DNA of 64,000 bases from Theristus sp. LFF4_11 (taxonomy: Eukaryota > Nematoda > Chromadorea > Monhysterida > Xyalidae), in contig JASANC010005666.1 of the NCBI GenBank assembly GCA_030248135.1, positions 19,758-83,757 of the forward strand, given 5' to 3'. Shown one piece after another: positions 46,646-56,974 of the stretch (position 1 is the stretch's first letter; each line of letters begins with the position of its first letter). A program made the translations under genes and the position numbers. The notes beneath the pieces were generated by a model. It worked only from the letters and a program-made list of their open reading frames with translations, was not told the DNA's origin and did not search any database.

Positions 46646-49600
46646 ATGGACCTGGCGACGTCGATTCAGGAGGCGCGTGTCGCGATGAATCTTTTCCTGA
46701 ACAATCGATTCGACGAGGCGGCGATGCGCTGCAAGCCGTGGGCGGATCGAAGTCCGTATCACGCGCTCGGCTACTCGACCGTCTACTTCATACGAGCGAT
46801 GCTCACGTGCGAACAGGTGTAGTTTAATGGGGCGTTCATGATTTAACACAGCTACGCGTCACTAAATACTGCTTCATGAATGCGCCGTTAGTGGCTTCAT
46901 GGGGACTGAATTGGAGGAGCAATCATGGTTTTGTTGTAAAGACGAACATAAAGAAGTTTCAATTGAAAATGCTTTTGTCCGACTTGCTGATTCACCGTTG
47001 CTTTCAGCTGAAGGCACTTAAGGGGCATTCCTGAAGCAGTATTTAGTGACGCGTAGCTGTGTTAAAACATAGCTATGCGGTCACTAAATGGTACTTCATG
47101 AATGTAATTGTGTTGCTCGTAAAGTACCTCGGTGAAAACCGCGTACGTCTCTTTGTCACGTGATCGCAATCACAATGACGCACAGCCACAATAGCAAACA
47201 CACAGGCAGCTATGCGATTCTTCTAACACACAGTCTCCGCACGTGACAGCGTGGGGTTTGCTGATGAGTGTATGTGTCACTGAACAACATCATAAATACA
47301 GTCGAACTCTAAATAATTATAGGCAATCAGCTGATTGGTTCATGATCACATGATGCATGCCTTCCGTGCAGACATTGTAGTGGAGGCGGAACCTGTCCAA
47401 AAGCATGCATCATGTGATTACCAACCAATCAGCTGATTGCTTATAATTTAGAGATCCACTAGAGATTGAACTGGGAAACATACATTGAAAAGCGCGGTTT
47501 CGGTTTCAAAAAAGAGGGACTTTGAAAACAATGTCGTTCAGGCCGACATTGACCAAGCGGTGACACGGGTGAAGTGCGCATTGGACGTGTGCGACCGGTG
47601 CAGACGGCAGCCGACGCTGGCCGAATCGATGGGACGAATTGTGCGCGGCGACAAAATTGTGGCTGCTTCTGATGGTGTGCATGGGCTTTAAATTTAAAAA
47701 AAACAAAAGAAAAAAAGCCGATTTTCGTTTTTTAACAACCCTAGTCGGTAGTCGATCCATGTTTGCAAATGCTGTTTTGGTGTTGGTGTTGGGATTTGTA
47801 GGCGATGTTTTTCAATCAGGGCTAACTCAGAGAAGCGTACAGAACGCCATTGAATAGGGCGCCCGTCGAGTTTTCTCTGTCATTAAGTGCCTATACACCC
47901 CTCGGCGGGGTTCGATCCCCCGAGCGCACAGACTGTAGTCTGACGCACTACCACCAGGCCACGAGCGGTGACAAATTGCCGTATTCACTTATTTCATTGT
48001 TTTGCCAGACGAACTGCACGCCGAACTGTGCTACGCGGAGTGCCTGCTACAGCGGGCGTTGCTGATGTTCGTACAGGACGAGAACATGGTCAGCTTCGTC
48101 AAGGGCGCCTACAAGATCAGATGCTGCTATCAGTCGTACAGGTGTGAAAATGGACAGCGGAGATATTTTGTGGGTGTAGAAGGCTTCTGGTAGGAAGAGA
48201 GCCGTGGCAGCATTCAGCCAATCAGCGAGCGTTTGCTCGTTTTCATTTATTCAATTCATTTTCTAGTATTCGCTGAGACGACCGCACTAAAAGAACCGGT
48301 TCGACAGACGCTACAAAAGAAGTGCTGGCCGGATAAATCTGTGTGCGTTCAGCATTCGCATGTTCGGTCGCTTCTCGAAGACCCGAACAAAAAACCAACC
48401 AACCAACCAACCGTGATGTGGCGCGCACGCATTTGTCTTTCTCTCTTTCCCTTTATTCAGAGAATGCGAACGCATCACACAGTCGCCGTCGTGGCGTCAA
48501 CGCGATCAGGTGATACGGCGGAACTTTGAGTCGGGCGCCAAGATGGGCTCCGGCACTTTCGATCTGATGATCGCCAGTCTGCCGTCGCGCATATTGCGTC
48601 CGCTGGAGTTTGCCGGGTTTTCGGCCGATAAGGTGCATGAATGGAAGTGTCGAGGTGTTTTGGATTATTTGTGACGCGAACGACCACCATGGATTTCGGA
48701 AGCCCAAGAGTGTCGACCAGCGACTGGTTTCGGGATGGACAGGACGGTTTTTTTTACCATGTTGTCAGTTGGTGGATCATGTTTGGGGACGGATTTTCTT
48801 GCTGGTAAATTTTCCATTGCCACAATTACTTGCGCTTCTGTGCGTCCTGTTCGGCTGGCCATCCAGTGCAGCCTGTGCACCTGCGTGCGTTGCGCTGCTG
48901 AGTTGACCAACCAGAGGAGAGACTTTGAAAACATGAGCTGTCGAGGTTCTTTGAGTGACAACAAGAAACGTGAAGCTTGTTTCGAGCAATTTTGTAACGG
49001 CCAACCGTGCTGTACCATTTTCTCACTTGTTTGTGTCGAACAAAACCAGCAAAAAACACGCACGGGCACGTTGGCCAAAACAATGGACTTTTTACCAAGA
49101 CCGCCACTATACTGAGTGACTGAAAGCGCTTTATGTTGTGTGGGACTGGGAGGGCTGTTCCAACAAAACAACAAAACCAAACCAACCAACCGTCCACCAC
49201 AGACACGAGGCATGCAGCGTCTGGTCGAGGCCGCCTCGATGACGGACACACTGCGCTCGCCGCTCTGTGCGTCCGTGCTGCTCGCGTGGCATCTGGTGGC
49301 CGTCTGTATCGTCGACACAGCCGACGGCGACATGCAGCTTTGTGAACGACTCCTCCGACAGCTGCGATCGAGTTATCCGAATGTGCGCCGTTGTTGTTGT
49401 TGTTTTTTGGTCACATGAAAATCGTTTTTTGTGGGTTTACGTTTAGGGGGATTCATTTGCGCGTGAAATCCAGCCTTCACATTCCCTTGTTGGCCGATGG
49501 CGTTTCTTTGACGCATTTCTGCTCTAGCCGCCCCGATCCAAAAGACTGCTAAAATTACGTTTGCAAGCTGCAATCACCCGTGCAGTTATGTCAATTTCTA

Positions 49601-52600
49601 TATACACTCGAACTCTGAATTATAGGCAATCTGCTGATTGGTTGGTGATCAACAGCAACGCCTGCATAGAAAGCATGCATCACGTGATCACCAACCAATC
49701 AGCTTATTACCTACAATATTTATACATGTAGAGTTCGACTGTATTTATCTTTCTTTCTGCCGATCTACGGCCCCGTCCCGTTCCGCGCAACCAATCAGAC
49801 CAACATCAACCATGCTCGTTGCTTCCATTGACGGAACCCAGTCAGCCCAGTAGTCTTCCACATGCATATGCACAGTGCGGCGTGTCCGCGTTTCAGGGTG
49901 CATTGGTGCTGTTTTTCGAAGCTCGCTTTCACATGGTGCTGGCACGATTCAAGTTGGCCGTCGACTGTCTACGACGCTCGATCAGCGTACAGCAGGAGTT
50001 GCAACAGTTGCATCACGTCTGCTATTGGGAGCTGTTGTGCGTCGGCGTTTCATCATCATTTTTTTCTTTTATTCTTCCATCAAGATCGCCCTGTCTGTTT
50101 TTTTTTCATGTTAAACAAACGCTGTGTCAAGTCAAATGATTGCATTGAAGATTCTTGCTGCTTTAAGTATCAATCAGATTTATCCTGACAGCAAACAGCG
50201 GCTATTTCAATTCTTGTGTATCACAGGTTTCAATTTTCGCATCACTTTGATCACATTGAGTTAGTTTTCTCCAGGTTTTGTCACGTGTTCACTCGTCAGT
50301 GGGATCTGGCACTGGCACACGCTCTGAAACTGTACAAGGTTGGCGCATTGTTTTGTTGCTATTTACAATTAATGAGCAATTCAGGCAGCAGTGTGAAATT
50401 GAACGGTGATGGATGATAAATGTACGCAAAAAGTGGATGACTTCCGGAATTTTATTTCCAATTAATATTCATTGGTTTTGCCGAGCAGTTGTTTTGCGCG
50501 TCCATGTGCAATTGTAGGTCAGTCAGGTTGTCGTAAGAATTGTCGCGAATTGTGACAGAACATTGTTGCAAAAAATATTGTGACAATCTTTGAACAATTC
50601 AAGTCGTTAAATGAATGTGAAAGCACGCCTTTGCAGCGGTGAAAATGCCGACACTGAAAAAAACAACATCGCCTTTCAGGAGAACAAATGGTCGCGCTGC
50701 TTCTACGCGTACATCACCGGTGTGCTGTTGTTGGCCGAGAAATCGAATCGATTGACAACGGACGAGAATCTGGACACGCAAATGCATGCGTATTTCAAGT
50801 ATGTGCAGACGGGGGTGGAACGTGGACTGCGAACCGGACCGGACCGTGCCCACCGTTGGGTGGTGGACCATGGATGCGACTGTTGTGACGCAGTGTGCAG
50901 GTTGCCGCAAAATCCGTTGCACCTGCCCCTGCACCAAGTCACAGAAATCTGAACCACAACCCACCACACCCCATCGCTCGGGCTATATGATGAAGGGGGA
51001 GGGAGAAATACAACCGCAGAAAGGCCATAAATACAAAGTCACATTGAGCACAATTTAGAATCAAATCACATTGTGGTTTGCGACATCACATTGCTTCGAT
51101 CGATCAATAATATCGAATCAGCTGGTGTCAAAAAGCAAAACTTTTAGAATTTCGAATTTTTGAAGGCAAGTGCCGACATTGAAACATCGAATGGCCGGAA
51201 AATCGCTGCCGCTGGAGAAATTCTGCGCTGTCAAAGCGGCACGATACCTGCGCAAGGGCACGTTGGTGCTGCCGCACTTTGTGCGTTTGTTCGGTTTTTG
51301 GGATTTATATATTGTCCATTTCAGTATAGTGAGTGCAATCGACTTGAAGCGGTGTACCAAAGCAAAAACGTACCGTAATCCTCAACTGAGTAGGGCTCTT
51401 TTGAACTAGGGAAAGGATGAAACAAGTAGGGACCCTTCATGGGAGGGAGCAACTCAAAAGTACTGAAAAGATGACCGAACTGCTACATCTGCTGTATCTC
51501 TACGAACATGATGATTTGTAGTGCATATGTTGTTTTAAGGCACATTGCATTCTGAAATTCGAGAAAATCGTGACAACAAAAACGAGAAGTATCCCCATAA
51601 CTTTGTGCTGAAGTTCTCTGGTGTTCCTTTCTCAGGAGCTGCTGTACTTTTGGGGTGGCTTTCGGATGCTCGCGAGAGACAGTGAACTCGTGAAACCGCT
51701 GCTGCTTGACATCGAACACGTGCTGCAGAAGGGTGAGAGAAATGGTTTTTGTGGTTGAATGGAACTTTTCAAAAAACTAATAGAAACCAGACACAAATCG
51801 ACTGCACTTCGGTACAAGCTGATGGGTGATGGCACTTGAAATTTTAATACCTTTGATATGCGGTTGGATAACTAATAAACGAACCCGATTCAACTGTAAC
51901 TGGTTTTCAAGGTTCATTTTTTCGTTCTTTTGCTGTGACAACATACCATAATTAGAGAAGCCAGTGGCAGACTAGCTTGTGAGAAAAAATGTGAACTTCC
52001 GTTTTTTTATTCTTCTTTATTCAGACGACCAGTTGGACGCTGACGACCGAGCGTTGTGTTTGCTGTTGAAGGCGTTGTGCCTGAAGAATCTGCAGAGTCC
52101 ATTCCAGGCTGAACAGTGCTTGCGCGAAATCGTGACGGAATTGTGAGTTTATGCAATTTTGGAACATATTGCGATAACGGCTCACGATCAAATGATTTTA
52201 AAAACTGCAACGTAACCAGTCGTCTAGTTCATTACTAGGGTTGGCATGGCACAATGAGACGCGTCTCGTCTCGCTATGTGCGACTTTTACGTGTCTCGTT
52301 TCGTTTCGTTGCAACCCGACAGTGCAGTCCGACTGTACAGTCCAACTCAATAACATATCCAACTAGCTGATTGGTTGGTGATCACGTGATGCGTGTTTTC
52401 TGTGCAGGCATTGCTGTGGAGAGGCGGAGTTTGGTGTGTTAGATATGTTATAGAATTACCGTAAATCCCAGCACGATGCAGCCAATCATCTTGCCAGATT
52501 CAAACGCAAGATGAATTTGACTGTAGTTGACACGTTTGATGCTGTTGAGGCGAGCTCGATGTGCGACTAATCGACGAGTGGTCACCTACAAATTGTTGCA

Positions 52601-52899
52601 GTTTCATGTCAAAGGAAAACAAGAAAACCAATGTTTATAAAAAAAACAATCTCTCAACAAACAAAAAACTGATCAGGAGCACCCAACTGACCGAGCACGC
52701 GTATGTGGCGCCGTCCGCGTGGTTCGAACTGGCACTATTACACTTGGACAACGGCAACGAAGCCTCTGCGAAACAGTGCGTCAATAAAGTACGCGAGTAC
52801 AAGGGCTACTTGATGGAGGCACGCTTGCACTTTCGGCTGCACGCGCTCCGAGAACGATTCACCACGAATACTGGCGTCGCCGCAACGTCGCCGTCATGA
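46646..52899 (+). CDS. TTC39: Tetratricopeptide repeat protein 39 (TTC39), 12 exons, 554 aa
   Basis: TTC39 proteins carry TPR-like helical repeats (DUF3808/outer-membrane-protein-Iml2 family); their role is poorly defined, with TTC39B linked to LXR turnover in mammals. Exons: 46646-46816, 47542-47674, 48009-48141, 48461-48632, 49203-49382, 49897-50036, 50275-50338, 50680-50798, 51166-51280, 51636-51732, 52025-52142, 52677-52899; phases all close. Family motifs appear in order: ALNLFLNN-like AMNLFLNNRFDEA, YHALGYSTVYFIRAML, HAELCYAECLLQRALL, FVQDENMVSFVKG, IASLPSRILRPLEFAGFS, HHVCYWELLF, RMAGKSLPLEKF, YFWGGF, APSAWFELALLHLDNGNEA and MEARLHFRLHALRERF. The length is close to vertebrate TTC39 (about 580-680 aa). 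Several introns carry MITEs and one an antisense SINE. Confidence 0.95.
46828..46893. mobile_element. 85-bp palindromic MITE, copy 7 (shortened)
   Basis: GGGGCGTTCATGATTTAACA joins directly to CAGCTACGCGTCACTAAATA and GCTTCATGAATGCGCCGTTA, so part of the left arm is deleted. It lies 12 bases after TTC39 exon 1 (46646-46816). Confidence 0.82.
47020..47108. mobile_element. 85-bp palindromic MITE, copy 8
   Basis: AAGGGGCATTCCTGAAGCAG, GTGTTAAAACATAGCTATGC and TACTTCATGAATGTAATTG. It lies in TTC39 intron 1. Confidence 0.86.
47315..47460. repeat. MITE with CTGATTGGTT and GATCACATGATGC arms, copy 3
   Basis: ATAGGCAATCAGCTGATTGG and TGATCACATGATGCATGC on the left, GCATGCATCATGTGATTACC and CCAATCAGCTGATTGC on the right, about 140 bp. 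It lies in TTC39 intron 1. Confidence 0.82.
47697..47744. repeat. Solo end of hAT family C element
   Basis: GATTTTCGTTTTTTAACAAC then CCTA matches the right end of the elements at 55446-56126 and 60338-61070; no left end is present. Confidence 0.65.
47785..47975 (-). repeat. tRNA-derived SINE, copy 6 (full length)
   Basis: From GTTGGGATTTGTAGGCGATG to GACGCACTACCACCAGGCCA and CGAGCGGTGACAAATT. It lies antisense in TTC39 intron 2; its head ends about 33 bases before the exon-3 acceptor. Confidence 0.92.
49608..49742. repeat. MITE with CTGATTGGTTGG and GATCAC arms, copy 4
   Basis: GAACTCTGAATTATAGGCAA and TGCTGATTGGTTGGTGATCA on the left, GCATCACGTGATCACCAACC and ATTTATACATGTAGAGTTCG on the right. 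It lies in a TTC39 intron. Confidence 0.82.
52320..52462. repeat. MITE with CTGATTGGTTGG and GATCACGTGATG arm, copy 5 (one-sided)
   Basis: CAGTCCAACTCAATAACATA and AGCTGATTGGTTGGTGATCA, GGCATTGCTGTGGAGAGGCG; the right arm is degenerate. A solo TAGGGTTGGCATGGC hAT-like end lies just left of it at 52238. It lies in the last TTC39 intron. Confidence 0.7.
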
Positions 52900-53240
52900 T
52901 CATGATCGAATCGGGTGTAATTTCTTGTGGTTTTTTTGTTTCTCGCCGCGACTGGTTTTTCTCTTCCCGGAGATGTTTCTTCTCTGTGATCAGTGATCAG
53001 ATCTTAGTGCGTATGTGGAATGATTGTTGTTGCCTGAACGGCAGCGGTGAGGTTTGCTTTCTTCAACCGGTTTTTGCGTTGACTTGCATTGATCGTCTGA
53101 TTGGATCTCCTCACACTGCTACTGGATTTGTGACAGTTTGCTTTTTCTGGGAACTCGGTGCGCATTGAAAGTTTTGTCGTAAATGAACAGAATTATTCTG
53201 TAGAACTGGTCAGTTGAGAATTTGAAGAGTGGATGAACGG
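52900..53240. other. TTC39 3' flank
   Basis: No exon seen. It is T-rich, with a possible 3' UTR; no clear AATAAA close to the stop codon. Confidence 0.4.
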
Positions 53241-53244
53241 CCAT

Positions 53245-53795
53245 TTGTTCGTATCTGGACCTTTCCCGTGGCGAACCTTTCCCGCGCGGACCTTTTCCGC
53301 GCCGTGTTTCTGTTCGCGTTTTATGGTTCGTTTGTTAAATCGTTCGTTTTCTAGCGTATTTATTTATTGAAAATACAAAAGAATCCAAAAAATCCAGCAG
53401 AAAGAAACAAATTGTATTTGAAATACTGACAAATGATTTGGCACTTTATCCATTGAACACGACAAACAGAAAATCAACGGCAATCAGGTGGTTCCGTGTC
53501 AGCTTGTAACCTGCTATGCTCGTTGTGGAGCTGAATATGCTATGCTTGAATGCTTCAAAACAAACGATTTAACAAACGAACCATAAAACGCTAACACAAA
53601 CACGGCGCGGGACTGCGGGAAAGGTCCGCTGCGTGAAAGGTCCGCCCGGGAAAGGGCCGCTGCGGGATAGGTCCGCGGGGGAAAGGTCCGACGCGGTAAT
53701 GGTCCGCCGCGGGAAAGGTCCGCGCGGGAAAAATCCGCTGCGGGAAAGGTCCGTCCGCGTGGGAAAAGTCTGCGCGGGAAAGGTCCGCGAATCCA
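53245..53795. mobile_element. Inverted-repeat element with GGAAAGGTCCGC arms
   Basis: The left arm (53258-53355) holds three GGACCTTTCCCGCG-type units and then TTTATGGTTCGTTTGTTAAA and TCGTTCGTTTTCT. The right arm (53553-53790) has the inverse, AACGATTTAACAAACGAACC and ATAAAACGC, followed by about ten GGGAAAGGTCCGC units. The middle is unrelated AT-rich sequence. It has no coding capacity. Confidence 0.8.
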
Positions 53796-54410
53796 TTTGT
53801 TTATCAGAATTGGTGAGCTTTGCATGAAACTACACGCGATACAATGGCGTCATCAGGGCAGGTTAGGTTCCAAGAAACGACCAACCAGTTTTCGTTTTTT
53901 CAATCGTTTTCAGCACTCTTCGAACATATTTTGAAAGCAATCATTCTTTTTTTAAGCGGAATTACACAAAAAAGCTCAAGTGCTAATTTGTTTCCTCAAA
54001 TGATCTCAAGTTACATTGATTTTGTTGTCGATTGTAGTTTTTGGACCGCCTTTTGGTGCTGAAAATCTGGTCACAGGTTTTTTGTGGATTTCACAGTGGA
54101 CAGATGGGTAGGGCAGTTTTTTGTTTCGTTTTTCTTTCTAAACGCATCGACTGTATGTACTCTTGGTTTTAAATACCGAACATTCAACAAAAATCGAATT
54201 TATCACATTTCTGTGTCTTTCAATGCGTAGGTTAGTGTTTTGGAAAAAACGATTTTTTGCATCACATGTCATTGAAAAGTGTACCGTCTGTCTGTTTTCG
54301 GAATGTCCTTTCATCATGAAATGAAAATGAATAGATCACAACAAAATGTGGATTTCTTGCATATATGTTTTCAGAAGGATCAAGATTTTTTCAACACGCA
54401 TTGACTATAA
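53796..54410. other. Intergenic, nothing recognised
   Basis: AT-rich sequence with no exon, repeat family or structural RNA that I can support. Confidence 0.4.
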
Positions 54411-54748
54411 AGGCCCATTTATACCTGACATACATGTATGCAGACGTACGTCGACGTACAGTATGGCTAAACAACTACGGCAGAGTCCTTGCGTTCTCCA
54501 TCAAGGCGGTATCAGTTGCAGACTAGGAGCTGAGTTGTCTTTTTCAAGAATGCCAAGATTATTCCCAATCGTGTGTGCAAGGGAGACAGAATGAACAAAT
54601 AGCGCAACAACACGTTACCTACTGACGTGACAAAAACAAGCAATGTACGTCGCGTAACGTTTCGTGTTAATGCACACTGCCGTTCATACGAAGCATATCT
54701 GACGTACGTCGACGTACGTCTGCATACGTGAGGTATAAATGGGCCTTG
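54411..54748. mobile_element. AGGCCC-TTTATACCTGAC MITE, copy 3, with a nested mariner-like MITE
   Basis: The outer ends are AAGGCCCATTTATACCTGAC and TGAGGTATAAATGGGCCTTG. At 54461 the element is interrupted at a TA by CAGTATGGCT, and the inserted sequence shares ATCAAGGCGG and GCAGACTAGGAG with the mariner-like copy at 30785. The right end of the insert (about 54600) is decayed. Confidence 0.78.
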
Positions 54749-55445
54749 ATACGTTGTTTTCAAAATCGAACATTGATTTTTTTACGATTACAGTTTTAGT
54801 CTTTTTTTGTTTGCAGCCAATTGGTTAGTGACCTTAAGCGTTCTGTGCAGTCCTGACTTCGCCTCCATAGCAATCCTGCATCACGTTTCACCAACCAACC
54901 AATCAGCTAGTTGCATGGACAAAGAAATAGACTGTATCTTTTCTGTCTTTGTCAGTCTCCTGCTGGCTGCAAAGCGATTGCATAAAGGCTCAATCCAGCG
55001 TGTTTTTCAAGAATGTCTCTGATTTCAATTGTTGAAATAAATAAATTGGATTTGATCCGAACAAAATATGGTTCTCCTGCACATGAATTGTTAGATCACA
55101 GAAAAATCTTTGAAGGCTCACAAAAGATCACCAGTGAATTTCACTTGTTGAAAATCAAAAATACAATCTGAGTGAACGAGCATAAAGAGCAAAGAACCAG
55201 TAAATGTAGCAGTATTTGAAGAAAAAAACCTCGCAGCCAAGAATCTTGCAAGACAACAACAGGAAAATCAAACTAACGGAACCCACATTTTTAATTATGA
55301 CCATGGAAAAAGTTCGTGGAATTGAAGAGATTTGATCAGTGAAAGTAAAATGCGATCAAACAAAACCCGTTTGCTGAACTTTGATACACACTTTAGAACA
55401 AGAATATCACACGTTTTTGACACTGTTTTCAAATTTGGTCTTGAC
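54749..55445. other. Intergenic, nothing recognised
   Basis: It contains a GCAGCCAATTGG...CCAATCAGCTAGTTGC inverted pair (54820-54915), otherwise AT-rich sequence without supported exons. Confidence 0.4.
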
Positions 55446-56126
55446 TAGGGTTGTTAAAAAAAACAAAAATCGCCATTTTTGTTTTGTTTTTTTAATTTTT
55501 TTTAAAAAAATTCAAAAATCAAAGTTGTGCTAAATCAATCAGGGAGTCCGAAGAACCACATATGATATGCAAGCGCCTCCCGAATGACTCCCGTGTGGCG
55601 GAACTTTGCAGATTTTGTTTTGGTGACCTCAATTACCCCTTTTCCACACCGTCACCATGCCTCTTCTTGTGTTTTGACCTCCAAAACGTCACTAATTGTC
55701 CCCAGCTAAGCTAATGCTAAAGTGAAGACAAACATACCGCCTTGAAATTCGATCAATTCTTCTGATGGTGTCGCGAAGCAGCAAGCAACCAGACAACGTA
55801 GCGCTTGCAAACGGAGCAGCGAGCACAATCGGACGCTCTGCGAGGCGAATCGTCACCTTATCTGCATCGGAAATGGTAGACTAAGCTTTGGGACGCTCAA
55901 AAACTTCATCGCAGATGTTGTCGAAGCCTAAATCAGTCGGTAAAACGGTCCAAAATCGACTGCTACAGGTTTTACGAGGTATAATCAAAGAAAATTTTTG
56001 TTGAACTTTCGAAAAATTGTGCCAAAATTGAGGTTTTCAGACCATATTAGAGAAAAAATTTTCGAATAAAAAAAAATCGGCATTTTTTAATCACTTTAAA
56101 AAAATTCATTTTTGTTTAACAACCCT
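55446..56126. mobile_element. hAT-type non-autonomous element, family C, copy 1
   Basis: TAGGGTTGTTAAAAAA and TTTAACAACCCTA ends; flanks GTCTTGAC and GTCATGAC (7 of 8 match). The interior contains CAGGGAGTCCGAAGAACCAC and TTGTTGAACTTTCGAAAAAT, shared with 58178-59055 and 60338-61070 and distantly with family B. Confidence 0.9.
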
Positions 56127-56359
56127 AGTCATGACGCACAAAAAACTGTAAATCGGTTGGATTGTGTTGATTTGCTTTGTTTAAATGAACAGATCATTAT
56201 TTGGCAGATGGGCTATTTTTAGGCAATTTAAGGCTTACTAATGGTAATAACAACAGAACGTTCTTCACGCACCGAACAAAATAATTGAGCAACTGAAAGG
56301 CAAAGAAAAACTAGTTCAGTAAAATCGGCTTGGCTGAATGGAAATGTGACACAAAACAC

Positions 56360-56697
56360 TAGGGATGGAAAAAACCGTTTTTTTATTTTTGTTTGTTTCT
56401 TTTCACGGTTTTAAAACTGTTTGTTTTCCAGAACTTTTAATCTCGAAAAGGGTTTTCCAGCTTCGGAATATTGCTCTGGATTTTGTCAAACACACAATTG
56501 AGCAAGAAAAGCTGGCTAAAAACCCGTTCTTGTCGGTTTTGTGAACAGCAGTCAACGGTGTTCTAGCCACGAACAGGCATCAGATCAGAACTCAATAACA
56601 CAATTGAGTGGTGGATTTGACGACCGAAAATTTGGATTTGCTTCGACGACTGAAAATTCAGATTTTCATGAAAAAAAACGGTTTCTTACCATCCCTA
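56360..56697. mobile_element. Short hAT-type element, family F
   Basis: TAGGGATGG and CCATCCCTA ends with a perfect 8-bp duplication CAAAACAC (56352-56359 and 56698-56705). Subterminal AAAAACCGTTTTTT and AAAAACGGTTTCTT. 338 bp, non-coding. Confidence 0.92.
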
Positions 56698-56974
56698 CAA
56701 AACACCGATCATCCCATTCATGTGTTACCAAAAAGTGCAACAGTCTTCAGACAAAGATTTCACATAACACACACATATACACACAAACAGTTTTTGAAAT
56801 TTTATGCGATTGCGTTGCGACTGACTGAACTACATAAATACAGCAACTAACTAATACAACGGTGGCTTCTGTCTGATGATGAAGTTGGAGATCAGGTAAT
56901 ATTTTAGTTCGTAAGAAAATGAGAAAAACTCAGTTATTTCGAGAGCGAGAGAGAAACAAAAAAAAAAACGCGTT

